Assembly (NCBI GenBank): GCA_001931875.2
Contig: MSJH02000841.1
Span: forward strand, 191,277-255,276
Direction: 5' to 3'
From: Byssochlamys sp. IMV 00236
Lineage: Eukaryota > Ascomycota > Eurotiomycetes > Eurotiales > Thermoascaceae
DNA: 64,000 bases
Position numbers and translations under genes: made by a program. Of this stretch, positions 35,401 to 47,383 are shown in pieces. The notes under the pieces were generated by a model. That model was not told the DNA's origin. It did no database searches and saw only the letters and a list, made by a program, of their open reading frames with translations. Every line of letters starts with the position of its first letter. Within the stretch, counting starts at the first letter, position 1.

Positions 35401-36193
35401 CTCAATCCCAACCTCCTGCACACAACCGCCAAAAAGCTTAGCAGTCGTGTCTGGGGCGAAATACAATCGCAATCTAGAAAAGGACTAAAGAAAAAACAAA
35501 TTTTTTTTTTTTCTCCTATGCAGAAATAATGCATAACAAGAATGTAAGCCAGCCAGCCAGCCAGCCTCAGTGGAGAGACCATGCGGGCCAATCGGTCAAG
35601 AAAAGCTGTCCCTGATCTAGCGTACAGTTCTCGACTTTTTGATAATACAGTCAGTACTTTCTGGCTCGAGGTTTTGTCAGAGTTGTTTACCTAGATACGG
35701 ATATCATATTATAATATGCACATTGGCTATTCAACGATTATCTCTACTCTAAAATCAGGAAGGTAGTTAACTATTAGTTAAAACTACCGAGACCTATACT
35801 ATATCATGATATCCTGTATTTCAATACTGATCTATTATGATGATAGTAAGGTTTCTATCTAGTAGAGTTATTCCATCTCCCAAGGATGATGGATGGATGT
35901 GTTGAAGTCCGCATCGACAGAAACCTATTAGGAGAGGAAAAGAGGCAATGGATGAAATTACCATAGGACTTGACATTATTGTACATGTACAATGTACTGT
36001 AGATATATTTGATACCCGCCCCACACGCTACTCTCTCTTTCTGTCTATTTGTTATTACTCCAGGAAAATTTCTATCGCGTGGGGAAACTTTTGCTCTTCT
36101 ACATACATTCGCATTAATGGCATCAAGATTTGAGGAAAATTACTACTCTTAGAACTGTCTTCTCCCCCATAATATGTAGTCAGAAGTCTTCTC
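32411..36193. other. 3.8-kb region without a supported gene
   Basis: The left part (32411-32800) is the leader and promoter of the zinc-binding gene, with GA-rich purine tracts. From 32870 to 33170 it is AT-rich. 33600-34500 is more GC-rich and contains open frames, the longest a GTG-started 169-codon frame at 33939-34448 (+) whose first ATG is at 34029; I recognise nothing in it. From 34600 to 36193 the sequence is AT-rich, with an (AGCC)5 run at about 35547-35566 and short TACTGTA-type repeats near 35225-35262. Confidence 0.5.
33767..33825. repeat. Seven AGCT tetramers at 8-10 bp spacing
   Basis: AGCT begins at 33767, 33775, 33785, 33795, 33803, 33812 and 33822. The intervening bases vary, so it is not a simple tandem repeat. 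Three more AGCT sites lie just upstream (33659, 33664, 33685). AGCT is expected about once per 256 bp. Function unknown. Confidence 0.7.
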
Positions 36194-39100
36194 TCAAAGC
36201 CCAAGCTGTGCATCCGACACCCAGTGACTGCCACCAGCACAGCGATAACCGCCGCTCTGTTTTATCCAACGGAAACCCGCAACACAGACGCCCATTTTCC
36301 GCAACTTCTCCTGAGCCTTTTGCTCCCTGCGGCGCTCTTGTTCCATTTTCTCTTTCTTTTTGCGGATTTTGTCTAGTTCTTCTTCCCGTTTGCGTCGTTC
36401 TAGCTCACGCTGCAGTCGAGCTTGTTCATGGCGGACCCTAGCCTCATCGTCTGCTCTTTGCCGGGCATCCTCCAGTTCTCTAACGATATTGTCCTCGTCT
36501 TCCTTGGCTTTCTGATGAGCCTTTTCTTGGGTTTTCTCGTCCTCTTGCAAATCCAAATATTCCTTCTCTCGAGCTTCAGCAGCGGCCTTGTCTTGTTGGA
36601 GTTGATTCCATATTTCATCCGTGACGCCGTTGTCTCGCGGTTCATTGTCTGTAGGCGAGCGAGCATGGGGTGGATGTGCATTAACATTAGATTTATCGCT
36701 TGTTTCTGTTTTTGCATTAGATGAGCTCTGGATATTGACGTCAGCAGGGGGTCCCATCGAAGCCATCTTCAAATCCTGCCAAGGCAGATGGTGTGTCGGT
36801 AGACACCCTTCTCTCTTCAGGCGTTCGTTCGCCATCTGGTCCAGACTCTGAAGCACGGTTGTTTCTGTCAATACAAGACTTCTTCCCTTGACATCTTGGA
36901 GAATCTTCCTGAAAATATCGTTGGCAAGGGTATCAACGTCACGTGCGTTTGCCCAGCTGGCAATAGTGGACAGCAGATCGAAACGCTCACGTAGATCCTC
37001 ATGAAAGTCATTGCTTGGACATTCGAGGATACCAAGGTCGAAATCCACATTCGAGTTCTTTAGAATGTCACGTTTCCGCTTCTGGAACAACGAGGTGAGG
37101 AGGGTGATACAATCGGAAGAAGGTAAGGCGTTAAACTGAAACGATTCTGGGAAACGGCTCGTGAGTCCTGAATTCATCGACATCAAGCGGTTGATATCCG
37201 CATCATAACCAGCGAGGATGATTATCAGTCTTTGCGCGAATTGGGGCTTCGTGATACGGTCCACGATTTCATCCATGGCCTCTTGCCCAAATGGCCCGTC
37301 GGCAAGGCGATACGCCTCGTCAACGAACAGGACTTTACCAAGTGCACGTTCAAGCGTTTGTTGTGTCTTCGGACCAGTTTGTCCTACGTATTGTCCAACC
37401 AAGTCCGTAGTCGAGACTTCAACGACCTCCGCAGAAGTTAATAAGCCCATATCATAGTATATCTGTCCCATCTTTCTTGCTGTGCTCGTTTTCCCGGTAC
37501 CTGTTGCAAATCGATATCAGAATCGTCTTTTGGAATTATTGATCGTTTCTGGAGAATCAATATCCTTACCTGGAGGACCACGAAAAAGAAAGTTGAATGG
37601 AACTTCCTTGCGGGGATCACAGTCTAACTGTTTCATCGTCTTGACTATTTTCCTGTAACCCTCTAACTTGGCAATGATCTCTTCACATCCGACCACCCCC
37701 TCAAATAGCTTTCTCACGCTCCTGTCATCTCGCTCGCTACGGTCGAAGTCTTCATCAAAGTCCACGGCGTCCAGAGTAGACGAGAACGAACCGAGGGCAT
37801 GTTGATTAGATGAGAGCCGTCTCTGATGCCTCATTTTTGCAGAGTTGAGTATGATGTCCACCTCGCCTGCATTTCCAAAGTTAGGTCTGTTGCGTGCTCT
37901 TTCTAACATCTCCAATGCCACTTTCCGACCAAGGTCGGTGACACTGAACCCTTGCTCCTTTAGTTTCAGGGTAAGGATCTGATCCAACTCCTGCTGGGTA
38001 AAGTCCTGAAATACAAACGCCTGATCGAGTGGGAACCGGCGACTGAGGCCCGGGTTGACGTTTTGAAACATCTGCTGCATTTGATCCTGGTAACCCAAAA
38101 GTAGAACACACCGATCTTCGCCAGGCGTGCTTTGTACCTCGGCCACGATGGTGTCAACCACTGCGCTTCGGTATGTGTCGCTTTTCGGTCCAGTGCCATC
38201 TGAAGTAGATCCTCCGAAAAGCCCATAGGCTTCATCAATGACCAATACTTTACCTATGGTAGAAGCAAGTATGCCTTTCGTGTTCTTCTCGGACTCTCCC
38301 ATCACACTGCCAACAAAGTCTGACGGATTCTTCACCACAACTGGTGAGACTGTCAGATATGTCTAATGCAGCGAAATAAATACTAATCAACATACCTTCA
38401 CCGTTCGATAGCATACCAATGTCAACCAGAATTTGACCGTACAATTTCGCAACCGTTGTTTTACCTGTTCCAGGTGATCCCAGAAAGACCTTGTTCAACG
38501 TAAATTCGACTGGCGGCAGTTCTTGTAATTCACGATGATAATTGTATTGAATACTGTCCAGAAGTGACTGGATATCCTTCTTCACTGAGTCCAGGCCAAT
38601 CATGCTTTTCAGTTTCTGCCACGCAGACGAACTCTCCAGAGCCTGAGATGGCTCTGGCCCGATGAGATCCTCCTTAGTCAACAAAAACTCATCTGGTTGA
38701 CTGCCCCTGTTTCGTCTTTCGTGTTTGAGTCTCTCTGACTGCCGCTCTGCAATTCTGGACCTGGCGTTTTCAATCGCTCTTGCATTGGCGAACCCCTCGC
38801 GGCCACGACCTCGTCCAATACGGCGTGCGACAATACGACTGTAGAGCCCTCTCAGCCCATCTTCAACTTTCATTTGGCTTTTGTAGTACTTGTCGATGCT
38901 ATACCCAAATATTTCCAATAGCTCTTCGTCGTCGTAGTCAGGGAACTTCAGCTCATGAGGAAACCGACTGGGCAAACCTGGGTTATGAGAGAAGAATTTC
39001 TCCATCGGCCGTTGATATCCCGCAAGAATGAAGACAATTTTCCCAGTGAGGTTTTCGACTTCTGCAAGGAGGAAATCTAACACTTGGCTTCCTCCAAAGC

Positions 39101-42100
39101 TGCTTCCCTGTACAAGCTGATACGCTTCGTCAATGAACAATGCGCCACCACCACTATTCAGAATGTTTTCGAGAGTCTTCTGGCATCCAGAGACGCCCTC
39201 ATTTGCCAGCCTTGAGCCCGTCGTCTCGACGAACTTTTTCCCTGGGATGATCCCCACGGACGCCAGAAATTGGGCGTAAAGTCGCGCCACTGTTGTCTTT
39301 CCTGTGCCTGGGTTCCCAAGCAAAACAGATCCAAACCTCTCCGTGCTCATATCAACGTTCTGCCTGAAGCATACGTCCACTTTCGCCTTGATAGACAGAA
39401 ATTTCTCCTTGATAGATTCGAGACCAATCATATCCATCAACTTGTCGATTTCTTTACTTTGAGCATTGAGAAACTGTTTCTGGTATTCCCAATCATCCTT
39501 TGCAGGTGATTTCTTTGGCGCAGTATTGTCTTTTCGATCTATAACTCCTCCATTCTTTGGGGGAACCTGTTTCTCGGTAGTTGGGTTAGGACTTGTTGTC
39601 ATGGTATCCTTTTCATCCAGGGTGGTCGAAGTTCTCTTCTGAACAACTGGATCTTGTCTCTTCGGGGGGTTCTTCAGCTCGCCTACTTGATCCCAGTGTT
39701 CGCGGAGGATTCTGGTCCTCTCAGCTTCCTCAGATCGGTCCCGTTGTATGCGCTGCAAATGGGCGATTTCATCTTGGGCTTCAGCAAGTTGACGGGTATA
39801 TTCTCTTTGTCTTCGCTCTCTCTCCGCATCAAGCTCGAGGTCCCGTTGGCGCTTGCGTTCTTTCGCCCGATCCTCTTCATTACAAAACCGACAAGCTCCT
39901 TTGACTTGGGAACAAGCCTGGGAACTGCGATGGCCGCGCGAACAAGTCCACTCGACAATCCTCGTGCAAATCATCTTAGAGTGGTCGACTAGCTGATGAC
40001 ATTTGGACGGACATTCGTGAATCCCACACCGCAGCTTGACACCGCTAAATATAAAGTCAGCGACGCCTCCAAAATTCCAAGTTATATCCCAGGGGGGGTC
40101 ATACCATGGTGAAGGACAGCCACCATCTGGACATTCAGTTTCAAAATCATCTTTCGTTTTCAGAATCGCTGTTTTCTGAGGATGTTGTTCACATTTGACG
40201 GGCAGTCCATCGTAGAGATGCCCGTTGGACTTCAACTGATCCAAGAAAGGTCCCCAGAACTTTTGTCCCCTCCGATTTGAGGTGAATGTGTTCGCATTTC
40301 CCACCATGATTAGAACGTCCCTTGCTCGGGATAGCAAGACATTCAAACGTTGAGGGGCTGCCATGAATCCGATGTCGCCTTTATCATTACTGCGGGTTAG
40401 AGAAGCGATCACAATCTCGCATTCTTCGCCTTGATAATTATCTATATCTTTGATTAGAACAGTAACTCCAGAAGACTTCGTCTTGCCCCACTTACCTATT
40501 GTCGATAGCTTAATCTGGCGCTTTGAATGGTTTGCTCCGGCTTGAGACAGAAGACCTGCCTTGACTAGATCATAAGAATCAAGGTCATTCAGGACGGGGT
40601 CATTGTGTTTACTTAGCATCTCTCGGAGGAGATGCAGTTGTCCTAGATAAGGAGTTAAGACAACTAGCTTGTCGGTTCCATACCCTTGTTGGCCGAGATA
40701 TTTCACGATCTGCAATACAATCTCTGCTTCAAAAATATTCTTCTTGCTTTGTTTAGATCCTTCATCCCGTTTATCGAGTATCTCCCCGAAATTGACTTCG
40801 GGATGCTCATGCTGGAAGAAGACAACGCGATCCTGCAGTCCTCGCGGTTTGGGTCGGTTCATTGTCTTGGGGTCGTCTTCCAGGTTCGGGTACATGAGAC
40901 GTCGAACAAGTGCTGAGATTTCCGGGCACATTCGGTGCTGTTTGAGCAATGTTGTATGTGGGTACCCAGCATGTATTAGTCTCTCAAAAGTGGAAACGTT
41001 AAGATTGTATCCGTCCCCTTTCTCGATACTCAATGCGTACTCGTTGATCTTCGGCCGGAGCTGCAGATGATCTCCGATCAGCACCAACTGCTTTGTGTCT
41101 GGGGCCAATGCTGTGAGGACATGTGACTCGAGGATTTCGCCTGCTTCTTCAAGGAGAACGATCCCGGGTGAGATATTTCGAATGTCTTCTGAATATTTAG
41201 CCGCTGCCGTAGTTGTGCAGCCGATGATGCGCTTGGATCTTAGGATCTCTCTGTCTTTCTCCCCCCAGATGCTGTCTAACTGCTTGCAGCATTTATTAAA
41301 CTGAGCAGCATGATTCTTCACGGTTGTGATGTGTTCATCGAGCAAGAAAAGCTCCCAAGACTTGTACTTTTCGTTCCTTGCTTCCTTTCCCATCTCCCAG
41401 ACGCTGCGGCTGGATTCCGGAAGTCGGTCCTTGAACACTCCAGCATCCAGACCCTTGATCCATCGTGTGTAGAGATAATCTTTTCCAACTGCGATTCCTT
41501 TCTTACCGATCATAGTCATGCCATCTTTGTCCTCTGGGACAACAAGGGCATCGTAAATTTCCGGTTCCTCGAATTCCAGATAATCCATGACAAGATGTGG
41601 AGTGATAGCCAGGTTGAGGTAAGCCGTAAATGACGCATCCAAGTCCACGTCTTTAAGTGTATCTGCGTCGCTCCTTAATTTATTGATGAGATTCCACGAT
41701 TCTTGTGGCCTTCTGTATGATGACCGCTGTTCGGACAGACTGAACTGCTGCGTCCGTGGCGTCGACTTGGAACCAATCCTAACTATGGCTGAACGGTCGA
41801 TACCGATGTCCAAAAAGTCTTCCAGAAACTGATCAAGAGCGTGATTGGTATAGCACATGACAAGTATCTTTTCGCTCGTGTGGTCATGGAGAGCTTTGGC
41901 CAGAAGAGCGCCGATGAATGATTTTCCGGTGCCTGCAAGTAACGGTGTTAGTTCAGTTCGACTGCAATGTGGTGTTCTTGCGTTCTCATACCTGGGGGAC
42001 CTTGTATAAGACTGACTTTCTGAGTCAGTCCTGCAACCAGTGACTCGAGCTGCGAAGGGTCTAGTTTCACCGGTTTGGGGGTTCTCAGGATGCTTTGGAT

Positions 42101-43465
42101 ATTACCATTTCCGTTCTGCTCGATATTTTTGACCACATCAAGAGACACTAATCCCGATTCACTTGCTGGCTGGTTCTTCTCATAGAGGAATAATTCCTCT
42201 GTCAAGGGGATATCCACTGCCTGTTGAAGGCAGTTCAAGACGGGTTCGTAGGCGAACATGGGCGTTTCCACGAGTATGAAATCCACATCTCTGTATAACT
42301 TGAGGTACAATAATGTTTTCTTAAAGGCTTCGTCTCCAGCAACCTTGAGCATGACTATCGGTTTCTTAGCAAGCAGAGCGTCAATGTCTCTCTCGATCGT
42401 TGCAAACGCCACGATTTCAGCACCCCGGATCAAACACCCGAAAGCTTGGTGTTTCATGAAGTTCCGGTTTTCCATCAGGTATCTTTTACGTTCTTTTTCC
42501 GGAAGGTTGGTGAATGTTTCGAGACCCGACTTATATCTCACGCCCAGACAGCAAGTATGAAGTCTTCTTTCACTGTCTCTGCCGCAGGAGAGCTGAGCAA
42601 CAGACAGCTGCCTCAGGCGGAAGGTAGATCTTCGTCCTTTTTTTCTCCCGTTTGCGATGTGGACATCCTCACGTAGTTCGGAAAGCATATCCTCCCTCGA
42701 AAGGCGAAACTGATTGTCAAGGTAGGCGGCCACCCGCTGGTCTGGTGGAAGTTCCTCGATGTCCTCGGCACGGCGAAAGAATGGCTTCTCTGTACACTGG
42801 AACTCGTCTGAAGTTGGAAAAATCGCGATATTTCGGAAATCGGGAAAATCATTATCATGACGACCGCCTGCTGTAAATGCAGACGCATCGATTGTACTTC
42901 CCGAAGATTTCACTTGCAGGACGTGCTTGAGTTTCTGACCGAGATTGCGCAGCTCTAGAGAGGGAGAGCGAAGCAAGGACCCATCATTCACTATTGCTTG
43001 CGCATCTGCAATGATATCCACTCCACTCGAGTTTGGCAGAGAAAGCAATTCCGTCATCATCCATGTCAACGTGTAAGTCGCGTCGTCGTCCAGTGATCGA
43101 GATGCAAACGCTTCCATCCAAGCATTCCAGAGAGTGCGCGGTTCGAGGATGAGGACGAGCAGTTTTTCAAGAAACTGTCCGTTACACAAGCTTTTGATTC
43201 CCGGGTCACTGAAGTAATGTATTAATTTAGCCGTGTATTGGTTGATGAATTCGGCCGTCGTGTTAGATCGTAGGCCCCTGTGAAGGGCAGTCAAAGCGCT
43301 TGGGCTCGCCATGAGACGCTCAACAGTAACAGTGCGGTCATGCTGGTCCAAAATTGCTTCAACGAATCTCTTGAAGTCATTGGCATTCTGGACTGCTTTC
43401 TTTCCTTTGATGATCTCCCAAAGATACTTGGTCAGACGATCCGACCGTGTGTTGATGGCAGACAT
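36194..43465 (-). CDS. NFX1/ZNFX1-type SF1 helicase fused to three CbbX-like AAA domains
   Basis: Four exons (43465-41992, 41932-38396, 38340-37570, 37500-36194) give 2,362 residues. The start is ATG 43465 (MSAINTRSDRL); the upstream extension begins with GTG. An alpha-helical N-terminus (1-480) precedes an SF1 helicase: Walker A GPPGTGKS near 489, CYTNHALDQF, Walker B-like LLEEAGE near 750, GDHLQLRP, KQHRMCPE and NVLLSRARD near 1010. This is the NFX1/ZNFX1/Hrr1 group. A Cys/His-rich zinc region follows (CGIHECPSKCHQLVDH to CRFCNEE, about 1140-1195), then a charged coiled coil. Three AAA modules come next: GNPGTGKTT/FIDEAY (~1376), GSPGTGKTT/VIDEAY (~1650) and GPPGTGKTS/FVDEAY (~1928), the CbxX/CbbX/SpoVK type. 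A second coiled coil ends in GGYRCAGGSHWVSD. It is probably an RNA-remodelling ATPase; its role is not established. Confidence 0.9.
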
Positions 43466-44053
43466 CTTGTGTACAGACGAGCACTTTGAATGTGAGCGAT
43501 GAAATGGAACAAGAAATTTGTTGAGGAAAAGCACCTTCCACTTCGAAATATATCAATTCGTTGACCATTTCCTTCCCGGTGGGAAAAAACGCCGCCAGAA
43601 CTGACTGCTCGATACTGTATGGACGTAGATCACAGAACTGCAAGGATTATAACTGGATACTCAAGTTGGGCTGACACGGTGGGCTGCGGCAATTCGCATA
43701 TTTCGAGACACGTCAATGAGGGAATCCCTGCGAGTTATGATAGATGGCCCTCAGGAAAACGACACCAAAGGTGTGAGGGGGTGTTATCTACCTTGTTTAG
43801 TTTCTGTCGGAGTCTGCCTACAAGAAAGCCTTCCTGTTGGGTTTCTCCCACTCCTTCTAGCTCCACCCACAGAGATAAGTAGGCTGAGCCAGTTGCTAGA
43901 GAATTCAAGTCTCAGTGAGCCTCACTCCACGAGTCTCTACTAAACCCTCTGCTAAGTAGACAGAATTTTGCGATTATAACTGAGGCCCCTGCATTTCCCC
44001 GATAGTGCCTAGTCGGATTCTACTTCTCAAGTACATCTGTTTATTCTCTCACA
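43466..44053. promoter_or_regulatory. Shared divergent promoter of the helicase-AAA gene and its neighbour
   Basis: The two start codons face away from each other over 588 bp, so both promoters lie here. No clear TATA box is seen; a CT-rich stretch at about 43810-43870 could be a core element for the plus-strand gene. The inference of co-regulation rests only on the arrangement. Confidence 0.5.
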
Positions 44054-45425
44054 ATGTCATCATCTGCTTTCCGAGGACGTGCTAGAGCCTATGGGGATCG
44101 TTTTCAGAGGAACAGTACACCGTGGATACAGAAGCGAAACGTACAGCAAGCTCCTCCTCCTCCTCCACGGGGCGAGATCATTGCAACTATATACCAGAGT
44201 GACCTTCAAGGGGACAAGGGTGATATCCCTGCTGAGATCACAAACAGCCAATACTTGACATCTTACAACTGGCTTACTAGAAGAGAACCTCGCATTATCA
44301 TCCCAGGCAAGATAGCATACCATCAAAACTTTTATATCGTGAAAGAACATTGCACCGCTAATACTTCCATGCCAAATAGGCGAGCCACCGGCATGGACTC
44401 CCCTCTCAACCCCAACGAAGCTCAAGGAAGACTCGGGAATATACTATCGAGATCAGAATGCCGCTCGCTACGCAAGTTATCCCATGGAACCAATGGTTCA
44501 AGCGATTCTTGCAAGCAAGCCTGACTTCTCTCTCCAGAGTGTCGATATTGTTGCATGTGGTAGTACACTGGGAAATTTGTTGCGTTTTATACGTGGTGAA
44601 GATAAACCATTTCGAATTCTGGTTGAAGTTGTTGGGACAACTGTTTTCTTCATGAGGAGAGAGAATACCCCGGACGAGGTGATACCAGATGTATATGGAT
44701 ACGGTCACACTTTTCCGGAAGCGTATACTACCTGGAGCGCAAAAGTCAAAGGATCCGAGTCCCACCAAAGAGTGATGAAGTATGATTTTGCTGGTATGAG
44801 TTGCTTGGTTCGCTTTGAGGCAGACGGTTATCTCCCTCCAGCAACACAGAACCATAGCAGTCGCAGCTCCGGAGAAGATCCAACAGGGGTAGAAGATAAC
44901 CTTCTATCATTCATCGAAAGAGCTACAATTTCGAATGTGCCCTCGAGTGGTGGTTCAAAAACGGATCCGAAAAGCCTAATAATATCCGCAGGAGGTGAAC
45001 GCATCTCACAATCGGCCATGTTTGACCTGAAGACCCGCTCCATTAGAAAGAAGGACGAGGACACTCTCGAGAAAGAATTACCCCGACTGTGGATATCCCA
45101 GATTCCTAATTTCATTCTTGCCCATCACAAAGCCGGAGTATTTAACGATATACAGGTTCTCAATGTCCGGGAGCGGGTCACGCAATGGGAGCAAGATCAG
45201 AAAGCCACTCTGGCTAAGTTCGCCGAGCTACTGAACAAAATAGTGTCTTTTGCGCGAAGCTCGGAGTCTGGGCGATTTGAAATCATCCACGAAGACAGGG
45301 CGGCTGTCTTGGAGCTGAGAGCACAGTGTGCAGACGCTGGCAGGGTTCTACCTGCATCTGTGGCCAAGGAATGGAGTGATCAAGTCTCAGACTCCGATGG
45401 AGATTCATCCAAGGATAGCTTTTGA
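44054..45425 (+). CDS. Fungal-specific conserved protein of unknown function (often mislabelled GGPP synthetase)
   Basis: Two exons, 44054-44306 and 44380-45425, give 432 residues. The intron is GC-AG: the donor reads CCAG then GCAAGA, a branch-like CTAAT lies at 44358-44362, and the acceptor is AATAG. Splicing yields IIIPGEPPAWTPL followed by DSGIYYRDQNAARYASYPMEP; no GT donor keeps this frame. The N-terminus is short and RG-rich, with a proline run. The core has VACGSTLGNLLRF (Cys near 144), ILVEVVGTTVFFMRREN, YGHTFPEAYTTW, and KYDFAGMSCLVRFEADGY. I recognise this as a family widely annotated in ascomycetes as 'geranylgeranyl pyrophosphate synthetase', but no DDxxD prenyl-synthase motif is present. 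The C-terminus is acidic with a Ser/Asp tail. Confidence 0.85.
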
Positions 45426-46659
45426 GATAACTAATTATCGTGGACATTTGTCAGCTGTGCTTGGCTTCAGGAAGATATTTTGACCTTATATTAGCTCTGC
45501 CGAATGGGGCATCAAGTACTCATGATTTTCTATGTAAACAACAAGTATCGATGAGTTTCCGTTCAATTTCGATATGTTATTCAACAGACTGGATCATAAA
45601 TATCATGGATGTGATTCTCAGAATAACGAGGTCCTTGTCGTGAGTTAACTTCAAGGGAAAATTATGCACTATATGTAAAGTAAGGCAGAGAAGGGAATAA
45701 TAATCGTCCGCTGTCAAGATAAGAGAACCCGCTAGCTCTCCGTTGAACTCTGCCACTAGACATCTGTAAAGAAAGGGCCCAGGCGAGGAGAAGAGCAGCA
45801 GCACCGAAGAAGCTGGCCCAGCGAGAGCTCACGGACCGGCGGGGATCATACTTAGTGACTCGCGGAGACCGCGCCGCCGCGGTCACAGTAGGTATGGCCC
45901 ATCAACGCCCTCTCCTCCCTTCTGCTATTAAGTACCCCAGCTGTCGTCGATAGATAAGGATGAGGCCCTCTCACGGTATTATTCCTGTTGCCGACTGCAC
46001 AGTCAAGACTAAGCCTATTCTGGAGCCGGAGGTCGTAAAGTAACGACATACAGTCTCATCTCACGGAGCCAGCGCACTAGACAGCAGCCCCAGGGACACC
46101 AGTCCTGGTCCAGTCGAAGAGGGACCGAATTGGTGTAGCTTCTAGGTGACGCCCTCTCCGCAGCTGACACGACTGATCTGCGCTTAGAGCTCGCCCGCAG
46201 CGTTCTAGGTGTTTTCTATTGTTCTGTGGCTGAGTATGCCAGCCATGTTAGCCTGGACAGGAACCGAGACGTTGTAGAATCTACTCCTGTTGCGGGGGAG
46301 GGTGCAGAAATGCTCTAATAGGCTGGCCTCGATGAAACCTTAGTGGAAAAGGCTGGAACTTGGCTTATTTGGGTAAGGACTGGGGGTTCCCGAGGTCCCG
46401 ACGTCCAGCCTTCGTCTGTAGTGGGACGCCATACCTAGTTATCGTGATGGATTTTGTATGCAGGTCAGATCAAGGAGATTGTTGTACATATAAATGCCAT
46501 CGCATTTCTCCTTTCTGCACATTCTCTTTACGATCGCAGCATCGACAGCTTCCTTTACAACTTCTCTAATAAGCTCTTATACTTCTGATTGTTGTTGGGG
46601 GATTTGTCGCTTTCGCGGTCGCTCGTATACTTAATAAGTACCGCCCATTCTCTTTTACG
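45426..46659. other. Intergenic region, no supported gene
   Basis: This 1.2-kb region between two plus-strand genes holds a GC-rich block at about 45730-46260 and a CT-rich leader-like stretch just before 46660. Frames at 45577-45804 and 45662-45886 (-) have no recognisable features. Confidence 0.5.
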
Positions 46660-47383
46660 ATGTCCCTTTCTAACCCTCACGCGCCACCTCCATCCGGACC
46701 AAATTGCTCTGGGGTTGGGTCTTCAGAAAACTTCGATACCTTATTTGGGGGAACATTGTATAATACAGCGTTCGCAGATATCAACGTACTTGATCAGTAT
46801 ATGCGCGTCCCGCAGACCTTGTATGATCCCAGCATCAATACGCTTTCCACATCGACTCCGTTTGATCAGAGTGGTATTTCCGAATGGGTCAGGGAGAACA
46901 CAATGCAGCATGGTTCAGTTGAGGAGAACAGATTTCCAGGCCTCCCTTCAATGAGTTATGGTAACTCGACCTCGAACAACTATCACCCCAATCCTCCTCA
47001 AATACCCACCCCAGCGCCACTCGACGAGAAGGACAATAACGCCGCTATGGCTGACGGAAACGTGCCGTCTCGTCGTCAACATAGGCCTGGGACAGGGTAT
47101 GTCAATTGATCTATTACCAGTCGTTTAGTTAGTCTGTTCAATCCCTCGTTTCTAACATCGGTCCTCGTTCTGAAAAAGTACCAATCCCGGCCGCGTCAAA
47201 TGTCGCTGGGAAGGCTGCACATACGCTGGCGATTTCACACGCGATACAACACTCTGGCGACACATCAAGACCCAACATCTCTTTCCAAATGCGTTCGCGT
47301 GTCCTGTCAGACAATGCCGGAGGGCTTTTGGACGCAAAGATAAATATGATGAGCATATGCGCGATGCTCATGGAATGGCCTAA
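46660..47383 (+). CDS. Two-finger C2H2 zinc-finger protein
   Basis: Two exons (46660-47096 and 47179-47383) give 213 residues. The donor GTATGT and acceptor AAAAAG join PGTG to TNPGRVKC. The first ~145 residues are low-complexity (Asn, Pro, Ser-rich). Two classical fingers occupy the extreme C-terminus: C154-x4-C159 with H174-x4-H179, and C187-x4-C192-x12-H205-x4-H210, ending three residues later. The short linker and finger spacing resemble many small Aspergillus C2H2 regulators, probably DNA-binding and nuclear. Targets unknown. The assembly gap at 47461 lies beyond the stop codon and does not cut the gene. Confidence 0.85.

Noticed and set aside
36194..43465. Four separate genes instead of one
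   Set aside because: The four frames are joined by short GT-AG introns that restore exact Walker A motifs at two junctions and keep frame throughout.
44054..45425. Geranylgeranyl pyrophosphate synthase
   Set aside because: The common database label is not borne out: no DDxxD-type motif or prenyl-synthase helices can be seen.
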